Source: Cristatella mucedo (lineage: Eukaryota; Bryozoa; Phylactolaemata; Cristatellidae). From it: 64,000 bases of DNA. Within the stretch, counting starts at the first letter, position 1. The number at the start of each line of letters is the position of its first letter. Shown here one piece after another: positions 33,026-44,279 of the stretch. Location: the NCBI GenBank assembly GCA_009760855.2, contig WPIO01000007.1, forward strand, positions 10,255,001-10,319,000. The letters are read 5' to 3'. The notes beneath the pieces are model-generated. The model ran no database searches. It saw nothing but the letters and a program-made list of their open reading frames with translations, and had not been told where the DNA came from. Position numbers and translations under genes: made by a program.

Positions 33026-33129
33026 GCTAAGACGAATTTTTCCGATTAACCATGCCCGACTGAGCTTGTCTTGTTTTTTTGCACTTGTGTGCAGACACAA
33101 AACTCTTAAGCTAGGCTTCTGCATGAACG

Positions 33130-33425
33130 TTGCAATTGCCAGATCCCCGCAATCTGCACTGACTCACAGTCAAGCATCGTATCGACTTTAAGGTTCTGTT
33201 GCTCACTTTTGGGTCACTTCATTCGCTTTTTCCGGCCTAATTATCAGAGCTGCTTCCCAATTATGCTAGGCGTCGCACCACTTGCAATTCTGACTCGTCA
33301 CTTAACTGAGCATCCAACAGATCACAAATCCTTTAGAGACTATGCCTTCATTTCATATGCTCCCAAACGTCTGGGACTCACTAGAGACTAATGAACTTCC
33401 TCAGACTTAAAGACACATACAAAGT
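33130..33425 (+). mobile_element. L2-1 LINE fragment
   Basis: Thumb/C-terminal nucleotide sequence (gtcaagcatcgtatcgactttaagg, gggtcacttcattc, tatgcttccaaacg-like text), degraded and without tail. Adjacent to the L2-2 copy at 33433. Confidence 0.55.
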
Positions 33426-33432
33426 AGCTAAT

Positions 33433-36400
33433 AATGTAATGTAATGTATCTCCATCTGTAACTCCACAAATCCATAAAGACTATGTAGGTGTTACGCAGG
33501 AGAGTTTCGTATAGCCCATTCACAGCCTAAGCGGCTTTCGGTACGCATAGCAGAGATAAGAGAGCAGTTGAGGTAGAGAGTAGCATGGAAGTAGCAGCTC
33601 AAGACCGCTGGAAAGGACGAGCCACAGTCGGCAGCAGGAGAGCAGTTGTTGTTGCGTAAGAAATGTGAAAGCGAGTTCCAGAGTCTAGGACCTGCAGAGC
33701 TAAAGCTTCTGCAACCAACGGCCTTTAAGCGGAGAAATGGAACAGCTAATTTATTGCCATGCAGGACCCAAGGAAGCTGAAACAGGTGCAACAGTTCAGC
33801 TAGGTATGGAAGAGGCAAGCAGTGGCGGACCTTGTGAGTCAGCATAAGAACTTTGCTCTGTATCCGTTGATCAACCGGCAACCATCCTAGCTCTTTTAGA
33901 AAAGGAGACACACGGTCAAAGCTCTGCGACTTGAAAACTAGAATTGCAGTCATATTCATAGCCATTTGCAGTGGCCTGGTTGGATTCTTTGGTAGCCCAG
34001 CCAAAAGGAAATTACAATAATCAAGCCGAGACAGAACTAAGGAGCTAGTTAAACTTTTTGCAGGCCACTGTGGAAGACAGCTCCTAATCTTAGCTAGGGA
34101 TCGGACGTGATGGCTACCTGTAGAAGCAGTCTTCTGAAATGAAGCTTTTAAATTTAAGCCACTGTCGAAAACGATACTTAAAGTTCGACCACGTAGTGAT
34201 GGTCGCACGACAGAATCACCGCTTAGAAGAGCAAAGCATTTTAATCCAGCTACACACTTAGGGTGTCCTACGAGCAGCAGCTCAATTTTTATTGTCATTT
34301 TAGTTTCAAGAAATTGTCTGACACCCAGGATCAAACATCGGCAAGGCGAGCATTCAGTTTATTAGTTACTGCAGCAGGCTCAGGCGGTCTGAATGACAAA
34401 TACTGCTGATATCGTCAGCATAAACGTGATATCCTATTCCATGGGCCTTATTCACTTTCCCCAGAATTGAGTATAAGTGGAGAACAGCAAGGGACCGAGG
34501 ACGAACCCTTGAGGGCCACAAGTGACCCGTCTCGTGGGTGAGACCTGACCCCACATGACACAGATTGAACACGATCAGACAAGTACAATTTAAACCATGC
34601 CAGTGCCTCGTCTGCCAGACCGATCGCTGTTCTAAATCGTTCAAGTAGGTTATCGTGATCCATGGTGTCGAAGGTAGCTGATAGATCTAGCGGAGCTAAG
34701 GCACTGACATTCCTGTCTTCGTTGTCACGTAGAATGTCATTTTTAACATGTAAGAGAGCACTTTCAGTGGAGTGCTGCCTTTTGAACCCTGATTGAAATG
34801 TTTGACATTTCATTCTTTTCAATATGTGCAACCAGCTGCTTAGTGACAATGTTTTCTAGAATCTTTGACAAGAAAAGAAGAAAGGAAACTGGGCGAAAGT
34901 TTGCAGGGTATTCTGTATATAATCCAGGCTTTTTAAGTATCGCTCTAACGATTGTCGATTTGAAGGACTTGAGTACGACTTCTTTTACCAAAGAAGCATT
35001 ACAAATCTTGGTTATGGCAGGTCTAAGTCAGTCTGCCAGTGAAGACCACAGAGATGATGGTATAGGGTCTTCAGGAGACAAGCTCTTTTTACGACACCTT
35101 ATTAAGGTAGCCACATTGCATGCAGAAACCTCAGAAAACCTTTTAAGGAAGGTCACAGGTTGTGATTCCACAACTGCTTTACTCGGAGGGGGCTTTATGG
35201 AGGCACGAATGTGCACAATGTTTTCCAGCAAAGAAGGCTGAAAACGTTTCGGCTGAGCCGTTAGTATCTGGGGAGTCAGAACTCTCAGCATTGACCAGTA
35301 AACAGTTTACTGTCTTATAAATCTGTTTAGGGTCCGATGGCAGGAATTCTGCTTTGGAGTAAAAAAAAGAAACACTGGCTTTTTTAAGCTTCTGGTTGTA
35401 AACTTGAAGGAAGTCTTTGAAATTGACTATAACTGCAGCAGACCCCGATTTCTTAAAACGACGTTAAAGCCTTCGCTTAACACGGAACATCTTTTTAAGT
35501 TTTTTTTGTAATTTGACAGGAATCTCCACGACTTTGTACACGGATAGAATGAACGGGAGCATGCTTGTCAAGAGCTCTCCTAAGTGTCATGTTCACTGCA
35601 TCAGTGAGGGTATCGAGGCTGTTGGTAGAGTCTGGATGCAGATCAAAAAGACCTGCAACATAAAAGATTTACAAAATGTGTCGATGCCAATACTTTTTAA
35701 GTTACGTTGCTGGACAAGTGTAACATTACCCTGTACGTACAACGGAGCAGGAACAGTAAACGAGGCCGAACCATGATCCGAGAGGGTCAATGGGCACACT
35801 ATAAGGTCAGTGGGGAAGACATCCTTAGTGATCACGAGATCTAGAATATGACCACCGACGTGGGTGGTATGATTAGCATGCTGGACCAAACCAAAATGCT
35901 ACGGATAGTCAAGAAATGAGCAGACCTGGAGAACAAACCAAAATTCTATGGATAGTCAAGAAATCAGCAGACCTGGCTGTTGATAGGATTGTCATCATGA
36001 ATGTTGAAGTCTCCAGCAATCAGTAACGGCCTGTCACACACAAATATTTTAGCAAGGAACTCCGAAAACTCTTCTATAAACAAGTTTAGACAGCCACAAG
36101 GAGGTCGGTATAACACAACAGTGAGAGGCATTGTCTTTGATGAGGACCTCAATGCAACTGATTCAAACGATGGCCCATGCGAAAAACTGCACATCTTATA
36201 GCCAAACGATTCACGAACAACAATTGCAACCCATCACCAACCTCGTCGCAACGTATGGACTGATAGAATGAGAGCCCGGGTGGGGTGGTTTCAGATATAC
36301 AGCTACTGGAAAAGGCATCATCCAAGTTTCGGTAAGCAGAAATGAATGCATCTAGCTTCTCCTCGACCACCTGACCGTAGATAAGTAACCTCTTGGTTTT

Positions 36401-36460
36401 TAGCGAGTGAACATTTAGTAGGCAGATTTTAAGAGGCTATCCAACAACTGCACGATGCCG
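33433..36460 (-). mobile_element. L2-2 LINE, nearly full length
   Basis: The most complete family-2 copy, about 3 kb on the minus strand. 36460-35590: endonuclease, starting LKICLLNVHSLKTK, then CDRPLLIAGDFNIH (catalytic GDFN motif) and THVGGHILDLVITKDV ... LTLSDHG. 34990-34370: RT with LLFLSKILENIVTKQLV, FQSGFKRQHSTESALL, LDLSATFDTMDH and HVYADD. 34334-33492: thumb to C-terminus (LSRLDYCNFLLAGLPK, AGPRLWNSLSHF, ...NSPA). The end carries ATTACATTACATT repeats at 33433-33450. Several shifts and stops make it inactive. It sits wholly inside an EDC4 intron, on the same strand as the gene. Confidence 0.88.
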
Positions 36461-37525
36461 ATGAAGTGGCTTGTATTCAAGTCGGCGTGTAGCCGGCCCA
36501 GCAGACGCGGTCCCTTCGAATTTGAATTGGACCTTTGTTACGGCCGCCGGTCGACGTTTCACAACACGGCAGGTGAACTAATACCGAAACGAGTGCTATT
36601 CAGCATTTTAAACTTATGGATCGCGGGTTTGATAGCCGAGCTGTTGATAGGGCGAACGCAGGATGCAGAGAGGTTCTCACTGACCCGCCGATGAAGGTCC
36701 GCCGGGAGGTATCGACTAATGTCGACACTGCACCTTATGCTAAGCAAGTCCTGTTTTGTGTAGCATATCCGAGGACAGCTCACAAACAGTCGCAGTGAAG
36801 ATAGCGGAATACCTGAAGGTATCATGGAGAAATCAGGTAAAGGTCCACACCACGCTAGGAGTCACCGGAGGCTGCTCTCTAGCACGGGGAGGAAGTAACC
36901 CACCTATTCCTTAAGGCATGAACTCTGTGTCAGTGAGAATCGCCATGTGCATAGAAAGACATTCAGTACCCTACGGGTTCTATAAAAATGCCATTATTAA
37001 TTAAATCAACTAGAAATAAATCTTGTCATTTGAGTGGACACTTAAAAAAACACCCACTTGCAATCCAAATTATGTAATAGACTGACGTCAATATTCCCTT
37101 GAAGCTTTCCAGTAACAAGCTCTTAGTATGTGTGAACACCAACTTTCAAAAGGGCTGACTTAATAATTGACCTAAACACCACAGACAGAAAAGCCATCAA
37201 ACAGCATGCTGAAAGAACCATGCATAAGCTCGGCAACAAGGACACCAGCTGTTAGGCATAGGACATGTATACCTTTTGAGCAATAAAGAGGATGTAGCAC
37301 AAACAGCATAGGCATGACTACAGAATATGCATTATTCCAATACAGGCCACAGGGATCGATGGACAACACATGACCAGGGGTGTCAGAAAAGGCCTTGAAG
37401 ACGTGTCTTAAGACAATTATGTGTTAAGACACTTCCTGATGTCTTAGGCATGGTACAATGTCAGTTGCAACGTTTGCAACAGACGAACCTTAATCTCACT
37501 ACCGCAATGGCAAGAAGAAGTGCAA
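36461..37525. other. Unassigned intron, possibly L2-2 5' region
   Basis: 36461-36900 directly precedes the L2-2 endonuclease and may be its 5' untranslated region; no frame supports an ORF1. 36900-37525 shows nothing recognisable. Confidence 0.35.
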
Positions 37526-37680
37526 GGAAAGTTACTACAGTCTAGACGAGATATCTCAAATACATGGAGTAACTTGGCAGTGGTACCTCTATCTAAGCAT
37601 ACTCAAGACTTTTGCACTGATATGTTGCTGCAACTAGGTAGTGTTGACTGCGAAACAAAAGTAGTTTATGCATGCAGCTG
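37526..37680 (-). repeat. L2-1 LINE small fragment
   Basis: Nucleotide similarity to the thumb region (tctagacgagatatctcaaatacatgg versus tcgagacgggatgtcacgaatgcatg at 3660), immediately downstream of EDC4 exon 37707-37908. Confidence 0.6.
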
Positions 37681-37706
37681 GAGCAAGCAAGGCAAAGATA
37701 TCTCAC

Positions 37707-37908
37707 CTTGCTAGGGAGCGGTGAAGCTGTGACTCGGCATTACTTTGCTGTTGAACTGTACTTGCAAGCCGTGCGCGACTTTCCTGTATCTCGGATGAGG
37801 CTGTACGTGCATCCTTGCAAAGTTCATCGATCTGTGAGCTAAATACTGCTTGCGAATTCGTTTGGCGAAGCCTCAGGTTCTCGAACTGTGCCTGAGTCTC
37901 TTTAACAT
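37707..37908 (-). CDS. EDC4: EDC4 exon: coiled-coil linker
   Basis: 202 nt. Acceptor cttttaccttag; AT joins the T left by the upstream exon to give Tyr (GTQE-Y, vertebrate GTQEY). Encodes VKETQAQFENLRLRQTNSQ ... SSEIQESRARLASTVQQQ ... LHRSLA, a charged Gln-rich helical segment; donor AG|GTGAGA. Less conserved in sequence than its neighbours but the correct length and position. Confidence 0.93.
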
Positions 37909-38018
37909 CTAAGGTAAAAGGGAATCATTAATAAATTAATAAATACCAAAAAGCACATCCCTCATTGGTCGACAGCTTGATCCACAAACCGACCACAAAC
38001 TTCTGCCATGCGACTCAC

Positions 38019-38184
38019 ATTCTTGGGTACCACTTTGGAAAACCGAGTTCAGCTGCTGAAACATTTTTTTAGTTGAGTTTTCAAATGAAGGCAGAACGGT
38101 CTGGTGCATAACGTCTTTGTATGCTCCCATCACAGACCCTTGGACTGCGCTCCCCACGGCTTCAGCAATAGTGCTAATTGTTTG
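38019..38184 (-). CDS. EDC4: EDC4 exon: conserved helical block
   Basis: 166 nt, phase 0 start after tgtcttgcag, donor AAT|GTGAGT. Encodes QTISTIAEAVGSAVQG and YKDVMHQTVLPSFENSTKKMF, matching vertebrate AYREAFQSVVLPAFEKSCQAMF, then QQLNSVFQSGTQE. A strong family signature. Confidence 0.96.
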
Positions 38185-38411
38185 CTGCAAGACACATCAA
38201 AGTGGCTACTAGCATCAAACACAGGCAGAATAAGCACAGTAGTTCTAGATGGTTTGAGGCTGCTATTGACATACAAGTTGGACTAAAGTGCTTGCCATGG
38301 CTGGCAAGCACATGATGTCGAGCATGACACACAAAAGACAATTTCAGAAACCACAATGCAGAAAGGTTATAAGTGATACGCCTAGGTGACTCAGACAAGA
38401 CTGTAACATAC

Positions 38412-38527
38412 CCTAGAATTAACCAGGCCTGCCAGATGTTCCTTGACAGCCACATCACTTGCTGCAAGTCTTTCAGCTACAATGGCTGGGAGTTCTTTGC
38501 GCACCATGTCTGTTAGGTTCTGCAAAC
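38412..38527 (-). CDS. EDC4: EDC4 exon
   Basis: 116 nt, acceptor gtttctgtag, donor AGG|GTATGT. Encodes LQNLTDMVRKELPAIVAERL and AVKEHLAGLVNSR, corresponding to the vertebrate region around SNSVATKLTAVEGSMKENI. An alternative acceptor (tttgcag) eight bases further in would break the frame with the upstream exon, so the outer one was chosen. Confidence 0.92.
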
Positions 38528-38696
38528 CTACAGAAACAGTAGCATCATCCACTTGGCCTGCTTTGACCAGGCAAGCAAGCACTTCAGACACATCATGTTA
38601 CATTAGTTCGTTTAATGTACTCCTTCAGCAGCCACGCTCTAGTTCGCTTAACAAGCAAGACCTGGTTCTCCAAGTCAAAGAGAAACAAGACCTTAC

Positions 38697-38807
38697 CTGG
38701 AGACACCGCCTTCTTCACCTCATTGCCAATAGCTCTTTCCAACACCGTCTTTGCATCTGACGTTGTCCGTTGAACGGCTGCACCAACATTTTGCATCAGC
38801 TGAAGAT
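38697..38807 (-). CDS. EDC4: EDC4 exon
   Basis: 111 nt, acceptor tcgtcgtcctag, donor CCAG|GTAAGG. Encodes LQLMQNVGAAVQRTTSDAK and VLERAIGNEVKKAVSP, matching vertebrate LERSIRDEIKKTVPP. Phases join on both sides (Asp and Gly split codons). Confidence 0.94.
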
Positions 38808-39397
38808 CTAGGACGACGACAAAGTCAAGTTATGCAATCAAGCCGATTGCAAGCTATAATCGATTGTACAGTAATTTCTAAATAAAGAGCAACGGAAGGC
38901 CATCAGCTGTGGGACTGAAGGCCTAAACAGATTTTCGTTTTGAACAAGAACGATCCTGCAACCTCCCGAGTTACTGATACAGTGCTCCACCGATCGAGCT
39001 ATCGAGACTACCGTTCCTGCAGCACTCAACACCGAGCTATAAAGCCTCAAATTGTAAATCGCCACTCGTGCTCGAGCAGAATCACAGTGTACTGCATGAA
39101 TGATTGCTAGAGAGCTTAAACCCAGCCTGACTTACGTGGGTCCAGGAAACTAGGGGAAATCCACACGAGCAGTCGCTATCGTGCCCTTGACAACCTGCGA
39201 AGTGGCACGAGTATTGAGATATCACGATGACAAAATTGCATGAGTCGTGCACACAACAAACAGGCAAAAACACAGAGAAAAGTAATAGCCTTTGATCCGT
39301 ATACAGTGCTCAACAATGGCAGCCCACAGGTGATCATACCGAAGTTGTGCTACATGTAGGACCACAAAATTGCTGCAGAGGCTTGCTATGGACTTAC

Positions 39398-39647
39398 CAC
39401 GCTGAACGGTAGCATCGACCACAGTGTCAAGTTTGCTGGCAACACCGAATTCCATCCTCTCGAATGATCGAAGCAAGTTCTGTGTAGTTTCAGCAAACGT
39501 GGGGACGGAGTTCACAACATGGTGCTGAAGCTGTTGGAGCTGCTGCTGGAGCTGGAGCAGCAGCTGCTGGTGTGAGAGCTGGGTGGCCTGCTGTTCCTGC
39601 CTCATCAAATGCAAATCTCTGTTCTGAGCCTGTACCAGTCGAAGAAG
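39398..39647 (-). CDS. EDC4: EDC4 exon: Gln-rich coiled coil
   Basis: 250 nt, acceptor tttcatttgcag, donor CGTG|GTAAGT. Encodes LLRLVQAQNRDLHLMRQEQQ, then an LQLQQQLQQLQHH run and FAETTQNLLRSFERMEFGVA. Corresponds to the vertebrate WQQQRELAELRHSQEELLQ coiled coil that follows the conserved Trp motif. Oligomerisation through such helices is inferred from the family. Confidence 0.94.
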
Positions 39648-39939
39648 CTGCAAATGAAATCCAGATTAACGATTCAGTATGAGTAGCATGTGCAAGCAGG
39701 CAAAAACTTGCTAGTACCAAAACTGCTTTGAATATGTATAAAAAAAAAGTCACGAAGCACTCAATGAACATGATTGCCGAGGCTTGCCCTGAAAGTCATG
39801 CAAGTGGAGCGTACATCGGCTTGAGTGTCACATACGGTGTCGTTGTGAACGATACCTGGCTCAAATCAACGAATTTCCCGAATATAACCGATGTACCATG
39901 GCAGGTCTCCTTCAACTAAACCCCTATATCAATCAAAAC

Positions 39940-41370
39940 TGGTGGCAAAGTCGCTTAGTTGTCACATGTTCTTCCCTCAATTTTAAACCGTTTTCAGTAT
40001 CCTCAAAGTAATCTTTCGAATCTCTGGTTTTGAGTTCTTCCAACAAGCTACTAATGATGGTTGTAATCTATCGCCCCTCAGGTATCAAGTCGTCTTTATC
40101 TCTGATCTCATTTAGATTATGCGTAAAAGAAACCAATCAACTCTAGTTTCGGGTGATTTGAACCTTCACTCCGACAACTTTACTGATTCCTGAAGTTCGG
40201 CATTTCGTGCTATGACTGACTCATTTCCTTTTGTGGCTTGTTTGCATGACCCTACTCGCAACAAGGGTCACACAATCGATCAAGGGTTCTCCAACAAGTG
40301 TTATCATCCCATTGTACTACCAAATCCTGCCCATCTGATCACATGCGGATCTCATTCAGTCTTCAACGTGTGTCCTCCTCCACAACCAAAGTCATCTGTG
40401 AATTGCAAAACAACAAGACCCTTGACATCGATGCTGTCCGTGCGAGAATATCTGCCTGGCCTCTCCTACTCAGTTCCCCTGAGATCTGTCATCTTTGGTA
40501 GATAGCTACAACACGACACTAGCTGACACGCTCAACGAGTTTGCACCTCTCACTAAGTGCACTGTGCGCCCTCGCCCAGATGGCCTATGGTTTACCACAG
40601 ACATTAAACTAGCTAGGTCTACGAAGCACAAGCTTGAAAAAACAGAAAAAAGATCAGGACTGACTGTCCATCGACAGGCATACGGGACTACTATAGGTCG
40701 TACCGATCGATCCTAGCAAAGGCCAAGTCTAGCTTCTATAAAAAACATTGTCGACGCACAGATGCACAATCCAAAAATGCTGATGTCAACGATCAATCAC
40801 CTTAACAGCTCCTAGGTTAGCTCCTTACCTAGTGATCCCTGTGATGATCTAGCTGATCGCTTCTCTAGCTTCATTGTCAACAAGAAAAACAAGATCAGGG
40901 TCCATCCCGAAGATGGCAGCATCCCCCATAAAATGCTGATACCCTCAATTCCATATTGCACCCGAATGTCTACGTTCAAGGTCACTAGTGATCTAGTCCT
41001 AAGTTCATATCCCAACCAAAGCAGACAACAAGTCGTCTGGACCCTACTCCCACTGTCCTGCCCCTCCGTTGCATTGAACTGCTGCTGCCATGCCTAACCA
41101 ACATCATTAATATGTCACTAGCCTCAGGCCATGTCCCAGCACCTTTCAAAAAAGTTGTAGTCAGGCCACTACTCAAGAAAGCGACACTAGACCAAGAGGA
41201 CTTGAGCAATTACCACCCAGTCTACCTTCTACCATTCCTATCAAAGACACTGGAATGAGTCGTGGCAGACCAGCTGAACTCATAAATCGAAACTCCAAAC
41301 CTTGCTAGTAAGTTCCAATCTGGTATTTAGAGCTAATCCCTCCACAGACTCGGCATTGCTTCGGGTGTAT
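39940..41370 (+). mobile_element. L2-1 LINE, endonuclease and start of RT
   Basis: The endonuclease part is visible (VVIYRPSGIKSSLSL, GDLNLHSDN near 40150, TRNKGHTIDQGFSNKC), then the linker region (40500-40730) and RT N-terminus (41120-41370: APFKKVVVRPLLKKATLDQ). It preserves the empty site of the SINE-A insertion at 24140. It breaks off where the L2-2 copy at 41367 begins. Confidence 0.78.
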
Positions 41371-42450
41371 GTAATGCATCTCCTTCTGTAACTCCAGAAA
41401 GTCAACAAAGACTATGTGGGTGTTACGCAGGAGAGTTTTGCATAGCCCATTCACAGCCTAAGCAGCTTTCGGTACACATTCGGTAGCCAACAGACTTCGT
41501 CTCACGCAACAAAGAGAAAGTTGGAAGCATAGCTGAGTCAGGAGGGCAGTTGAGGTAGTGAGTTGCATGGAAGTAGTAGCTCAGGATCGCTGAAAAGGAT
41601 GTGCCATAGTCGGCAGCAGGAGAGTAGTTGTAGTTGTGTAAGAATTGTGGAAGTGAGTTCCACAGTCTAGGACCTGCGGAGCTAAAGCTTCTGTCGCCAA
41701 CGGTCTTTAAGCAGAGAAATGGAATAGCTAATTTATTGCCATAGAGGACCCGAGGAAGCTGAAACAGGTGCAACAGTTCAGCTAGGTATGGAAGAGGCAA
41801 GCAGTGGCGGACCTTGTGAGTCAGCATAAGAACTTTGCTCTGTATCTGCTGCTCAACCGGCATCCATCCTAGCTCTTTTAGCAAAGGAGACACGTGGTCA
41901 AACCTCTGGGACTTGAAGACGAGCCTTGCAGCCATATTCATAGTCAGCTGCAGTGACCTAGTTGCTTTCTTTGGTAGCCCAGCCAAAAGGGAATTACAAT
42001 AATCAAGCCGAGACAGAACTAAGAAGCTAGTTAAAATTTTGTTTTACAAGCCACTGGGGAAGACAGCTCCTAATCTTTGATATGGATAGGACGTGATGGC
42101 TAGCTGTAGAAGCAGTCTTTTGAATGAAGCTTTTAAAATTGAGGCAGCTGTCAAAAACGACACCCAAATTTCGAGCACGTAGTGATGGTCACACGACAGC
42201 ATCACCTATTAGAAGAGCAAAGCCTTTTAATCCAGCCACATGCTTAGGGTGTCCTATGAGCAGCAGTTTGGTTTTATCGCCATTTAATTTCAAGAAGTTT
42301 TCCGACATCCGGTATCGAATGTCCAAGGCAAGTATTCAGTTTCTCAGTTGCTGCAGCAGATTCCGAAGGTTTGAATGACAAATACAGCTGAGTAACGTCA
42401 GCATAAAAGTGATATCCTATTCCATGGGCATTAATCACTTAGGCATGCAG
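41367..42450 (-). mobile_element. L2-2 LINE 3' half
   Basis: Frame 41423-41986 is an intact 187-codon C-terminal region (AGLPKKATRSLQLTMNMAARLVF ... GPRLWNSLPQFLHNYNYSPAADYGT ... NSPA). The upstream RT part to 42450 is decayed (ggatatcacttttatgctgacg on the element strand). Starts with a GTAATGCATCTCC tail at 41371. Confidence 0.82.
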
Positions 42451-42451
42451 A

Positions 42452-42890
42452 TTGTTTTGCTCGATCGTTTGGCAGTATTTGATACTATTGATCACAAGTC
42501 CTTCTTGAGTGCCTCTCATCTTGCCTGGGCACCACGGGCACTGCATTGCAATGGCTCAGGTCGTGAAGACCAACAGACATTATGACGTCCTCTGACTTGA
42601 CGACACTTGAAAAGAAGCTTAAAATGCACTCGGTTGTCACAGCATTTAGTGGGTCCTTGCGATTAATCTTTAGTGTGCTTATGCGACCTGACAGTGCGCA
42701 TGCAAACACTACCCATGTTGTACATATTTATGCTAAGCATGACACCCCTAACCAAGTCAAGCAAGTTGACATTGTTAATGTCACTACTAATCACATTTGC
42801 TCATGCTTTTCATTTACAGCAAATGTAAAGTGCCTATAAGGATATTGAGTTCTCTGAGGGTGCTATACAAATCTAATATTATTATTAATA
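42452..42890 (+). mobile_element. L2-1 LINE, internally deleted, with tail
   Basis: A short RT piece (DTIDHKSFLSASHLAWAP, 42480-42540) is fused to the C-terminal region at about 42570 (SDLTTLEKKLKMH), then the 3' untranslated region and tail ...tgagggtgctatacaaatc TATTATTATTA. Confidence 0.7.
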
Positions 42891-42899
42891 CAGCTATAA

Positions 42900-43840
42900 A
42901 TAAAAAACAACTGGTTGTGGTCAAGCTACTAGTGCACGTTATTCACTAACAATTTCAAACTGCCTACGGTTCCCCTCGAAACAGACCTTCGAATCTTTTG
43001 TGCTAAATTCCTCCAACAACAAGCTCATAATCGTAATATTTTAACGCTCTCTTCACCAGGTACCAAGACTTGCCTTATTTAAGATTTCCATGATCCCATT
43101 TCGATTCTACGTGTTGGAAATTACCCCTTTATTGGACTGGATAATCATAAAATGCATTTCGATAACCCAGCTGACCCTGTCCATGCCGAATTTTAAGCAG
43201 TCGATGATCTATTTTCTCTCACGGCTCATGTGCAAGGCCACACTGACAACAAAGAGGTCATACTTTCAATAAAATATCCTCCCACGATTGCTAATTCCAC
43301 ATCAACTATTACCAAATTATGCTTTTCTGACCAATTGTAAGCGTTTTTCACTCTACCGAATGTATTATCCCTTCGCTAAAAGACATAAAAAAATCGCAAA
43401 CACCTTAAGAATTTTGGCACACGGCAGGTGATAGCAAAAATATCTCACACGCCCCAATGCACAATCCTCCATTTGGCTCTCACAGGTAGAATGCTACAAT
43501 ATGGCCCATGCCGATGTTCTGGATGAGTTAACACCAAGGACTATGTTAAATGCACACTCACCCAGGTGGTCTATTATTTACTGCAGACAATAAACTATCA
43601 AGGACCACAAGCTGTAAACTTGAAATAGCATAGAAAAAACGGACAGACAATCCAGCGGCTAAATTACAACAGCTGTTGAAGGTCTCACCCATCCAGCATA
43701 AGTAAGGCCAAGTCAAACTGCGATTAAAATATACTTGAATTATGCATGCGCAATCAAAAATATCAAAAATACCAATGTCGACCATCAGCCACATCAGTGG
43801 CAGCGCCAATATTTTCATCTGGGGGACAAGACATGCAACA
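42900..43840 (+). mobile_element. L2-type endonuclease region, decayed
   Basis: The nucleotide pattern parallels 39990-40730 (caacaacaagctcataatcgtaat; cacccaggtggtctattatttactgcagac; ccagcataagtaaggccaag), suggesting the endonuclease and linker of a diverged L2 copy. No long frame remains. Confidence 0.45.
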
Positions 43841-44279
43841 TTCTTATGCAGGGAGTGAGACCGGAGATTTTCAAGTAGGAGGGGCTAGACCCGAAATTAA
43901 TGTAAAATTACAGCACAAAATCATTGTTTATTCGACCCGAACTCAGCGGTTGCTAAAGGGTGCGTGACGACTGCATCTGAGCATACGCTTGGGCGGCATG
44001 AAGCTTTTGATCTCGTAGGTATACAAACGACAGGCACCGCTCAGAGGAGCCCACTAGGAGTTAACAAGTGGAATTAATACATAACTTCTTCATTGGTAAC
44101 GGTCGAATAGAATGCGCTCGAATAGAATACAGGGCGGCTCAGGTCACTACCCTGCTGTTGGGGGAGGGGAAATGATCCCTGGGGCTCAACAACTAAGCCA
44201 TATCCTGCTATCAAGTCAGCTCCATACCAAGTAACTTTTGCATTGATCTAGCGGATCGTTTATAGCTTTTTTGTTATCA
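43841..44279. other. Unassigned intron sequence
   Basis: No recognisable gene or repeat between two L2 copies. Confidence 0.35.
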